Source: Azolla caroliniana
Lineage: Eukaryota > Polypodiophyta
Assembly: GCA_043228905.1 (NCBI GenBank)
Contig: JBHGNT010000012.1
Coordinates: 10,478,001-10,542,000 of the forward strand
DNA: 64,000 bases
Direction of reading: 5' to 3'
Shown here: one piece after another, positions 1-12,000 of the stretch
How positions within the stretch are numbered: the first letter of the stretch is position 1
How the letters are laid out: each line of letters starts with the position of its first letter
Notes under the pieces: model-generated
What the model saw: only the letters and a program-made list of their open reading frames with translations
The model's database searches: none
What the model was told of the DNA's origin: nothing
Made by a program: the position numbers and the translations under genes

Positions 1-99
1 GATCAAAAAGGTTCTACAAGCCATGATACAAATGGGAGTGCTTGTTCCAACTGGAGATATGACTGCTGTCCGACGAACAGCACTATTCTTTTTGAATAG
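1..99 (+). CDS. ABC1K8: First visible exon of the ABC1K8-like gene
   Basis: The reading frame starts at base 2 (Ile-Lys-Lys) and gives 32 codons plus two bases before a GT at 100-101. It encodes the VPTGDMTAVRRT block that directly precedes the FFLNSFEERLAAQ block in ABC1K7/8 proteins. The split serine codon (AG at 98-99, T at 8439) is rebuilt exactly across the 8.3-kb intron, which ties this short exon to the other eight. Confidence 0.9.
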   Translation, partial: DQKGSTSHDTNGSACSNWRYDCCPTNSTILFE

Positions 100-3000
100 G
101 TACTTTTTTACATCCTTGATATATCTATCTCTTCATGTTTGATGGGATCAATACTATCTCTTGATGTCTGATGGAATACTGACCAATTATAGGCCTCTCT
201 CTCTATGCGTTGAAAAGAGAAATGATGAAATATATACATTGACCCAGAGAAGCTAACATAAGAACCGCTCGTTTGATCCTCTGCATTGAACAATGGCAAT
301 GTCTGTCCTCTGCGTTTTTTGCAATGTCTGATCCTCTGCATTTTCGGCCAAGTCTGATCCTCTGTGTTTTCTGCCAAGTAGGAATTCCTGGAATCTATAT
401 TGTCCCCTTTGCCATTTTGCATTTCATACCTTATACCTGCTGTCCTAAGACAGCATGGACTCTGAATGGACAGAAAATGATATGGATCTTAACACACACG
501 AAGAGGGTCCAGATCCATGGAAGACCCGAAGAAGATACCATAGACGAAAATGACGGGATGGAAGCACCCCGAATAGTGTTAGAAGGGCGCATAAGGCACC
601 CAGAATGCAAGTCCCGTTCGACATTCCATTTGATGTCGAAAATGGGAAACATGATCTATTATGCCATTTGATTGCGCAAGAGATCAATCTTAAAAGAGGA
701 TATAGAAAGAGCACTAAAAGAAGAAATGAAAAAGGAGATAGAAAAAACAGAAAACAGAGTTGTGTGCCTCTCTCAAGACTGAGTTATTAGAAGAGATGCG
801 GAAAGACATAACAAGCAATGTGAAGAAATCACACGTAGAGCTCAAGGATGACATGACACAATACCTTAAGGATGAAATATCCTCAAATATGGTTGAGTTA
901 GGAGCTATAAAAATGGATTTAGAAAAAGGATAAGAAGCAGTGGAAAAATGCATCTCTACATTGAAAGCCAATGTCATTAACGAAATGCAAACATGGGCAG
1001 ACATGGCCAAAGATGCCAAAGCTCAAGCTGAGCATGCCCAAAAAGAAATTAAAGCAAATGCTCCTTGGATAGAGGTAGTGAAAAAGCAAAAAGGAACATC
1101 AATGGATAGGATGGAAATGATGAATGCTACGTTAGAAGACGAAGCCAAGAGGAAAGCTTGTGCATTGCATGCACAAGTGGTTGGTTGGGCAAAAAAAGGA
1201 TGCCCACAAGAAGATGCCAAGAATCTCGGAACAAAGATTGGGGCATCAGATATTCCATTTGCTTCAACATGGAGGGTGGGAAGAGAGGAGTCTAGAGCTA
1301 AAACCCTTATTATCCGCTTCATAGATATTGACAAGAAAAAAGCTTTCCTCTAAAACGGAAAGGCACTCAAGGGTGAGAAAATATACTTAGATGACGATCT
1401 CACTGCAGCCCAAATGGCACACCGCAAAGAAAACATGCCACGAGTGCTTAATGCAATTGTTAATGCTTGCTGTGAGTTGCTATGGTTAATGCAATTGTTT
1501 TCTCACATTGGTGTTTTGCAAGACTCTCCTATTGCAGTTTTCACCGATAGCCAAAGTGCGAGCCTTGGCACATAGCTCAACATTTCATGGTAGAACAAAA
1601 CATATCGAAGTGCACTACCAAACAACCATTTCACCCACTTTCCCCAAATTTGTATAAATAGGCTATACCAAACTTATATTAATTTGACAACTATTCAATA
1701 TCAAGATGAGAGAGTCAGATCTTGCAACCTCCCACATCAACACCTTCAGCCGGGTGTTGTTTGAACTCTCCTTCCAAGGGATTAACTTAGAAGAAGAGAT
1801 TAAAGCCCTTGCCCTCCTATTGAGCTTGCCGGTGAGTTGGGAGGTATTTTGCACGACATTTGCCAATAGCCGACCAAATCTAAATCTAGAGGAAACAATC
1901 GGCAAAGTCCTCATTGAGAATATTTGGCGAAAATCGATGGGACTCACCATCGACGAGTTGGTAGAAGCGCACCACTCGACCGACTTGATTGACCGATTCA
2001 GTCGATCGAGAGAACAAGCTGATAGAACCGGTCGGAATACCAATCGGACAAGAACGAGGGGAGACCAACAACGGTCGAAGTCGAGAAATAGCTGACCAGG
2101 TGACTTCTGCACCCACGGCAGAAAGGTTGGTCACAATGTTTCCGACTGCTGGTCGATCAAGAGGAAAGAGAGTGGTCGGCGATCCGAGCGGAATTGAGGA
2201 TGATTCGACTCGAACCACTCTCCAATCGGCAACCAAGTCAATGTTGTAGACACCCGATCGGGAGAAATCCTCTCCTTAGAGGACTCAGTGATCGGGGAGG
2301 TCCTATACAGTGCACAAGATGCACACACGTGGTTATTGGACTCCGGTGCCACATTCCACGTGTGTAAAGAATCTAAGTCTAGTAGAGTTGAGTATTCAGA
2401 AGTGTAGTGTGTGTGTGAGAGAGAGTGTATAAGCAATCAAGCAAGAAAGAAAGATATATTAACGTCTTTTAAGAGGCCAAAATGGCCTATAAGACCAAAT
2501 AAGAGATTACATCTTAAGTGTTGTCTCGTCTTGAGAACAAATCAAAATGAAATAAATATTACACAGTAAATATAAAAGTAAATAACATGAAAAGAAAATT
2601 AATGAGGGAATCAGGTTTTTGGCATATGTGAGATCCTCAAATTAGGTATATTGTAGCTTTTGTCTTCGAAAGATATCTAGCATAGGTCGATCCAGAATGG
2701 AAATGTCTCCGAAGCGAGGGAAGCACCTACGATGGCGGGAGATAATGGCTGTTATCTGTCGATGACAAGGGTGTCGAGGTTGTGGTCCATGGGGCCGAGG
2801 CCTACGTGCACGGAAAATTGCCATTGCCCGATCAATTGTAACCCCTTTGTTATGTCCTGGTCTGAAGCCCATTTGTGTATCCCGTGGTTGACTTCTAGCA
2901 TTAGGAGTGATGGGGCTAAAGAAAGTTGTGATTGTTCTTTGTGGATGAGCTTGTGTGGCTGTATTCTTCACCAACTTTTCCCGAAGTCTCTTGAGCTCTA

Positions 3001-6000
3001 GCAAGAAAAGTCCTAGGGATCGTTGGTCCTCATATTCCATTACCTTGCGTAGTGAGCCAAAGCCTTGTTTAAAGAGGCAATGGTATCTCCCTTTGATTTC
3101 ATAAAAGACACTACAATGACAAACATAGTGTTCTTCAGATTCCACTCCTTGATGACACAATTGGCAAATTCTCTCTTCTAGAGGTAGTCGTGTATATCTG
3201 CCTACCTCAATTTGTAGTTGATGTGATGAAGTTCGCAGCTGCCCTATCACACTACGCAGCGCATAGGATAGATGTATGTCCATATAAGGTGGCCTGATGA
3301 CAAATCCATCCTCCGATGCATGTAAGAAGTGTGTCTTATAGTGGGCCATCTTTGTACCAAGTGGTATTTTGGGGCTGATCCATGTTATCTTGTTTTCCAA
3401 GTTAATAATATCAGTTCGGATCACTCTATTCTTTTCCACTTTGGTCATATTTAGATGGGGACAGTCCAAGCTATATTGGAACGGGGGTAGTGCATTTATA
3501 CTCATGCCATGTGACTCGAACCATTGCTGCATTTCAGCATACCAACAATGAGTGTTTCCATTTTCAGCCAGTTGTTTTGATGACATAAGTGCCAACCTTG
3601 GGTACCTTCGTTTAGGGAGCTCCCAAAGACATTGGATAAATGTCACTGATCGGAACAACGCCTCGGTTATTATAGGTGCTGCTCCCATCTCTGCTCGGAT
3701 TATATCGTGGGGTACCGATGCTTTGCTCCTTATCATGCGAACAATCATTGACACTAAAGGCCTCTCTAAATCTTTCCAATGATTTGCCTTTTTAAGACTC
3801 TGTCCCCATGTCTCTACTCCATAGAGAAGAGTTGGTGTGACAAGTGTATCAAATAACCATAGCTTAGTCCGTGGCTCTTGGAATTGCAAATGTGCACATT
3901 GTCTCTCGAGAGCACCAAGGGCTGCATATGCACAAGAAAGTCGGGCACAAGCGGCCTCCTGTAAGGAGAACCTAGGTCCTGTAAATGTTACTTCTAGGTA
4001 TTCCACCTTTTCCTCTCCCAAGAAGAATTCTGGTTCTGATCTTGTTACCCATGCTTGGGTGGTGTTAAACACCATCACTTTAGTTTTATTCATGTTGATT
4101 GACAAACCTTTGTCCGTACAAAATAGTTTTAAGGCATTTAGATGTCTTTGTAGTCCCTTCGGAGAGTCAGAAATCAGCACAATATCATCAGCATATAGTA
4201 ATATTTGTATAGCTATACCTGCTAGGTGTGCTCCGGAACCCCCAAATCTCTCTAGGTACTATGATACCTCATCTATATAGAGACTGAAAAGTGTGGGAGA
4301 TAGTGGGCATCCTTGCTTCACGCCAATTGTTCTAGCCACCGCCTCTGACAAGCCCTTAGAAGATCGCACTTTTCCTGACACAGATTCATAGAGTGCATAG
4401 ATTCCCCATTGCATATCTATAGGAACACCCAGGGCTTCTAGCCGTTGCATAAGCTGAGCACGTGGCACAATGTCCAAGGCTTTTCAGAAATCCACAAAGC
4501 AACAATAAATCCTCTAATTGTGGGATCTGCCCTCCTCAATAAGGGCCCGGAGGGTGAATATGTGATCCAAAGTTGTGAACCCCTTCCGAAAGCCTGCTTG
4601 TGCAATTGAATGGCAACCATTTTGCTCTCCCCATATACTCAATTCTGATTCTAGAATCGAGCCATATAGTTTAGCCAAGTAATGGCCAATCATGACTGTC
4701 CTATAGTTGCTTGGCATCATGGGGTCTCCACTCTTGAGGATTGGCACAATGGTATGTTGAGTCCATCTAGTAGGAAAACCTTCACACATTGCTCTATTAA
4801 AGATGTGTGCTAGCAATGGGAGCAAGGTGTCACGGGCATAGATAAAGTGCTCACCCACCAATTCATCATGATCTTGGGCCTTCCCAAATTGTAGCCGATC
4901 AATGGCATTTCTTACATTTTGTGGTGTAAAGAAGGTTGATTCATGTGGGCGTGAGGCATTCGGGTGGGGAAGAGAAGGTTGCCCCAGGATATCATATAGA
5001 ACCTTTGCATATTCGTGCCACACCTGAGGTGAGGTCAGTTGTGTGGTGGGTTTCCTCTCATTAAACATTTTCCATGCTCTTTTACTCTCTTGTCCTAGAA
5101 ACAAGCGATACAAATGATCTTCAAATTTAGCCAAATACAATCTCTTCTTTTTCCTCACGAGGCGTTGGAAGGTTGCTCTCGCTTGGTTGTTTGTATAAAT
5201 GCCCCGAGTTACATCACACTGCAAGCATCTCCTTGTATCACGACATTCCTCATCATACCAACTATTTTGTATTACTCTACCAAGTTTGGGGGGATTGGCC
5301 GTTGTGTGAGGGAAGGCATTTGTGGCTGCTTTATGCAATGATTTGGATAAACCTTGGGTAAGTTCTTCAAGGGGTGCGAAAGGATCCAAATCTAGCATGC
5401 CATTGTATACACCGCAACTATACACATCGATTGTCTCTCGAGTGAATAGATACTTAGCCAGCCCACTCTCCTTAGCATATACATCCTTTGCGCATCCATC
5501 CTTTACCTCAAAGTGTAGATATGCATGATCAGCTGCCAAGCCAATAGGTCTTCCCGATATAGTGAACACTTTTATTTCAGGTATAAGAGATGGAGATCCC
5601 ATTAGATAATCGACTGTGCTTGCACCCCCTTTTAGGTTCCAACATGTCAAAGCATCTGATCCAGGCCATTGTGACAAGCCATTATATATCACAAATCCAT
5701 GCGCGCTTCCCAAGGCTAGAAAGTGTTTTCCATATTCAGTTATAACACTCATATCTTGAGCTTGTCGCTTTAGACCAACCTCTTCCGCCATAACTTCTCC
5801 ATAAACAACCTCGTTGGTGTTAAACATAGTTGTTTGTTTATCCTTGGTTCGTGCATTAAAATCTCCTAATAGTATTATGTCCCCCATAGTAGCAAATCTT
5901 ATGATATCATCATATAGTGGTGGATATGGTGATTCACCTAAAGGTGCAAACCTTGAGTAAGCAGGTGGAAAGTAGCAAATTGCAATATATAACTCCCTAA

Positions 6001-9000
6001 GATCCCCTCTTTTTATTCGTATCCACATGTAGCGTGCATTTACATCCTTATGGACATCCACGGTGACGAGGGTGAAATGGGGTATAGATTGTGGGATCCC
6101 GAGAAAAGAAAAATAGTACGCAGCAATGATGTTATCTTCCGGGAAACTTGCATGCATAAACAACCCGAAAAGACTGAGGAAGTACGTAGGGTTGTATTCC
6201 GAGAAGGACAACAAGAAATGGTATAAAGGCATGTTGTCAAAGATGGAATCTCTTGAGAAAAATAACACTTGGGATTTGGTGCAGTTGCCTAAAGGGCAGA
6301 AAACACTTCCATGCTAATGGGTTTATAAAATGAAGGTCATTTCTGATTCTTTGCCAAAGCACAAAGCAAGATTGGTTGCAAAAGGATACAAGCAGGAATA
6401 TGGAGTTGATTTTGATGAGATCTTCTCGCCTGTAGTCAAGATGACTACATTAAGAATCATTTTGGGCTTAGTTGCAGCTGAAGATATGGAGCTCATACAG
6501 ATGGATGTGAAGACCGCCTTTTTACATGGCGATCTGCATGAAGACATATATGCAGCAGCCTGAAGGTTTTGTGGCTAAAGGCAAAGAGAAGATGGTTTGT
6601 AAGCTCAAAAGGAGTTTGTATGGGTTGAAACAAGCACCAAGAGAATGGTATCATAAATTTGATGCATTTATGCAGTCTCAAGGTTTTCATAGAAGTCAAG
6701 TGGACCACTGCTTGTACACCAAGAAGGCAGGAGATGGCAGCCTGATTATCTTGGTTTTGTATGTTGATGATATGTTGATTGCTGGCAAGGATATTCATGC
6801 CTTGGATTCATTGAAGCAAAGCCTTCATGGCAGCTTTGATATGAAGGATCTTGGTGATGCAAATCACATCCTTGGCATGCGAATACTCCGAAACCGATCG
6901 AAAGGGGTACTCTTTCTATCTCAGCAGGAGTATATCTCTAAGGTTTTGCAGCGTTTCAATATGGAGAGGGGGAAAACAATTGGGGTTCCATTGCCTCCAT
7001 ATTTGAACCTCAGTGCAGAAGACAGCCCTACATCTGATGCTGAGAAGGCTGAAATGGGTAAGGTTCCATATGCTTCTGCCGTTGGCAGTTTGATATATGC
7101 GATGGTTGCTACACGCCCTGATATTGCTTTTGTAGTGGGAGTGGTTAGTAGGTACATGGCAAATCTCGGCAAAAAGCATTGGGAAGCGGTGAAGGGTGTT
7201 ATGAAATACCTCAAAGGCACAAAGGACTTGTGTATTTGCTTTGGAAAACAAAAGGCATTTGTCGTTGGTTTTACGGATGTGGACTATGCTGGCCACGTGA
7301 ACTGCAGAAAGTCTACTTCTGGGTATGTGTTTACTTTCACAGGAGGAGCGGTCTCTTGGATCCCCAGACTACAAAAGTGTGTTGCATTGTCTACTACAGA
7401 GGCAGAGTATGTTGCTGCCACTGAGGCATGCAAAGAGACTTTATGGCTTTTATATCTAGTGAGAGATCTTGGCATTACAGAGTTACCTATTCTTCATTGT
7501 GACAGCTAGAGTGCTATCATGCTAGCTCGGAATCCCGTCTTTCATGCAAAGACGAAGCACATACAGGTGAAGTATCACTTCATCAAAGATGTACTTGACA
7601 GCAAGAACATTGAGCTTGTCAAAGTACATACAAATAATAATCCTGCAGATCTTCTCACGAAGGGTCTTCCAGTTGAGCGATTTGCTCATTGCCGACAGAT
7701 GATGGGAGTTGGATAGATGTATGTAGTTCAGCTTTGTACATACTTGGACTTAGCTGACTTTTTTTTTTTCCCTCTCATGGCACATTGCCTTTAGGTGGGA
7801 AGTTGGGAATAAAGGGCCATCATGCCTTTTATTAGTGCACGAGTGTGAACGCACTCGTAGCACATTTTGACTTGTATATACATACTATCTAAAAAACCAA
7901 AAAAGTGGTACACTCTTTGTACCCAAGACAGCGTGCATCTCTCTCTCTCTCCCTTTATCTCTCACTCAAACTCTCTCCCTCTCTATTTTTGATGGGATCC
8001 CGACCAGGACATAACAAAGGGGTTACAATTGATCGGGCAATAGCAATTTGTCGTGCACGTAGGCCCCGGCCCCATGGATCACGACCTGAGCACCTGTGTC
8101 ATTGAAAGATAAAGGCCACTCCTGCCATCGCAAGTGCTTCCCTCGCTTCGGAGACCTCTCCACTTTGGATCAACCTATGCTAGAGATCTTTCGGAGGCAA
8201 AAGTTGCAATATATCTAACTTAAAAATCTCACATGTGCAGAAAACCAAATTCCCTCGTCTTTTTAAAAAACAAATCTTACATACTCTTATATTTCCAGAG
8301 TAATACTTATTTTAATTTGATTTGTTGTTCTCAAAGACAAGACAACACTCAAGATGTAATCTCTTGTTTGGTCTTATAGGCCATTTTGGCCTCTTAGAAG
8401 ATGTTAATATATCTTTTTTTCTTTCTTTGTTCCTGAAGTTTTGAAGAACGCTTAGCTGCACAAAAAGCGGGGAGAGAAGCAACAGTGACTCCCTTAGGTT
8501 TCAAGAAACCAGTGTCAAAAGACATGGAAGTAGAAAATAAGATGCGCCTAGCAGCAATTGGTATGTCTGTGGTCACTTATTGTATGGACTGTTGATTTTT
8601 GTTGCCTTCTCTTTCTTCTTATTGCATCTATTTAAGTTATTTTTATGTTGTCTCTTGTTTTCTTTAATGTGAGGTTTCTTTTAGTTTATATGTTAACTTT
8701 TTAATCATTTACAAATGCCTGATAATTTGCACAGGAAATATAACTTTTTATGGGAAAAATGAAAATTCAATGATGTTCTAGGTTATCATTTTAAAAAAAA
8801 TGCTATGTAGGTGAGGACCTTCTATCGATCTCTGTGGACCAACCTTTTCGGTTTCCTGCAACATTCACATTTGTAGTACGTGCTTTCTCAGGTAAGCAAA
8901 ATTCTTGCATCTTGGATAATATTCCTATTCCTTGATTTTGAGTAGAACATGTGTCTTGATGTTTTATTTTAACAGCTCTGTTCCTGCTATTTGATTTTTT

Positions 9001-12000
9001 AGTATTAGATGGCATTGGTAAAGGTCTGGATCCGAGATTCGACATATCAGAAATTGCTAAACCGTAAGGAAAAACAACTAATCTGTAACGTTGTACACAT
9101 ACAACTTCCTTTGGTAGAAAAGTTTAATGTTTGTATTTGGTAGTGTTTTCACTTTTATATATATCCACTTTATTCAATTAATGATAAAACACATAAAGAA
9201 ATGGTTACCAAAGTAATGCTTATATATATCAAAAATTCTAAAAGCATGCTTGCTTATTTTCAAAATTACCTATGGTTTCCTTGATTGAAGTTGAGTCTCT
9301 CATAATCATATGAAATAATGTAGGGCACTCTATATTTTTAGTGTAGACTTAATCACCATAATAATGGCGTCTAAGGATAATGTAGCCACTAATTAGTCTA
9401 ATGAAAGCCACTAATTAGCCTAATCAAAGCCACTTATTAGCCAATTAAGCTTCTTATGTAATTAAGGCATGTTCACCGTCTAAATTAAGAGCAATCAGTC
9501 GTGAAAGTTTTGTAATTTATTATATTAATTACTGCAGTTCTTGTAATTAATCTCCACAAAATAACATAGTATTGTTTAAGAAATAATTGTGTTCAGTCAT
9601 ATTTTTCATGGTATTAGCATATATAGGTAATTTCTGGAAATGATCCTTTTGATTACACTGTAACCAATCAGTTGCTCACATACATGCACATAATTTTGTT
9701 AATTCCAGACCCTGGACTATTTTGTTCTTATCAATACCATTTAGATGTTTGTTATATTGACCATCACCGACATGTGTTTAGGTATGCACTGGAGATACTG
9801 AAATTCCGTAAAGTTGGTATGATGGTTCTCATTAAGGTAAAGGCGAAAAAGTTCCCACATTGATTCACATGTTTTCTCTGTTGGGCTGGGTAATAAGCTT
9901 TTCAACCAACATGCAGGACCTCAAGAAACGTTGGAATAAACAAGCTCAAGCATTTGTTAATCTATTTCGTCAAGCTGATCGAGTTGAAAAACTTTCACAA
10001 ATTCTTGAGCGGATTGTAAGTCTCTTTCAATGAGTTTTATTTCAGGTTCAAAGAAACATAAATTATCCTTGTGCTTTTGATGTATAATTTCATTTAATGA
10101 TGACATTTACGAAAGAAGATGCAAGAAAGAAAGAAAGAAAGAAACAAACTTGTGCTTCTCAGGAACAAGGTGATTTGAAGCTCCGAGTTCGTGCATTGGA
10201 ATCTGAGAGGGCATTTACACGAGTTGCAACAGTGCAGCAGACTGTAGGACAGGTAAAATATTACATTCTAAAGAGATGATATTGTGTATTATTTTTTTAG
10301 AAGTCTAAACATGGAACAATTACTTTGTCAAATCTGAAACTTGCAAGGAGTTATATTTGAGAAAGCAAAATAGTGTTAAAGACCGAATCTCTATTTATCC
10401 AGATAGACAGACAGACATTCAGACAGACAGATGAACATATATATCTATAAAAGTAACTGGATTTATTTGCTACCTCATGTATATTTGTAAGATTATAAGC
10501 TATAAAATTCAAGTTAAAAAGATAAAAACATAAAGTACATTATGGCTTTTCTGTTGGTATTTCTTTTTTCATCATGTCTCAAAATGTAGAGTGTTAAAAA
10601 GGTATGGAAAGTCTTTTTTATCACAGATAGCTGGGATATCGTATCACAATTCTTAGTATATGATAAAGCTTGACCACTTAAAAGGAAATCAATGCTCATT
10701 CTCGTTCAACTAAAAAAATCCTTGGAGTTTTTGAAATCTCCAACAAGTTTTTATTAAATTTTCCTGAATTTTGATTTCTGTTAAGTGGTTTGAGTTTTAA
10801 CCTATACAAAAGCGATACAATATTCTGACCACTTGTGAGATGACAAATATACATATGAAATACCGTATAAAATTTGCAGCATTTCTTATTAATTTACTGA
10901 ATTTTATATTATTTCTGTATTGGAAAATTCTGTAATGTTCATCATAAACGAAATGTGCATTTTGTGTATAAGGGTGTAATATTATGGTGATAATTTATCT
11001 AAGATTTGAAGATGAGCTCATTGTTGTTTTTTGCCTCACAATAACATGAAATAAATTAAAATGTAGGGTATTTTGGCGGGAACATTGTTGAACCTTGCAA
11101 CCATGCTACATTTGAATGGAGTGAAAGTAAGTATCTTTTACATGTTTTCATGATACATATTGAGTCATCATTATTATCATAGAACGAAATATTCGTGTTC
11201 GTGCAAGCATTCAAACATTTGAAAAGGGAAAAATGGGTGCTCCTTTTTTTTTGCTTTTTTTTCAAGTTTTGCCATTACAAATTCAGGTCATCCTAGTGGT
11301 AAGGAGACATGCTATTGCTGTCTATGTCTTGGGTTCGAGTTCCAAATTTCTCATCTCTCTCGTTAGTACCATAGCAAAATTTTATATTAGTTTTTTCATT
11401 TTTTGTTACTAGAAATAAACTTAACCTAGTGTAGGTTGTCATGCTACTATTGCTTGTGTCTTGAGTTCAATTCCCAACTTTCTCATATCCTCTTGTTAGT
11501 GTCATGGCAAAATTTTATTGTAGTGTCATGTTCCTTTTTTTTTCTTTTTTTTTTCTTTCTTTGTTATTAGAAATTAGCTCACCCTAGTGGTAAGTTGTTA
11601 TTCTACTATTGCCTATGTCATGTTTTCTTCATATTCTCGAATATATGTTTTATGAGTTTTTTATCGTTTCTTTTTTCTTCTTTTTTTGTTGTTATGCTAC
11701 TACTGCCTATGTCATGTTTTCTTCATAATCTCGAATGTACATTTTATGAGTTTTTGAACATTTGATTATAATTTATAATGACGTATTTAGATAATTGATT
11801 CAATCTCTATAGTTCATACTCCTTTTTTTGTAAAGTTCTAAAGTAGGGATGATAGAGATGTCTTGATTCTTAAGAAGCATCCCAAAAGTATGCATGTGAT
11901 ACAATGAAAATATTGCAACCATACTTACGTTGGTGGTTCACAATGGATTAGAGTTCACTTATTGGGATTGAGAGTGAATCAATATATAATAACAACCATA

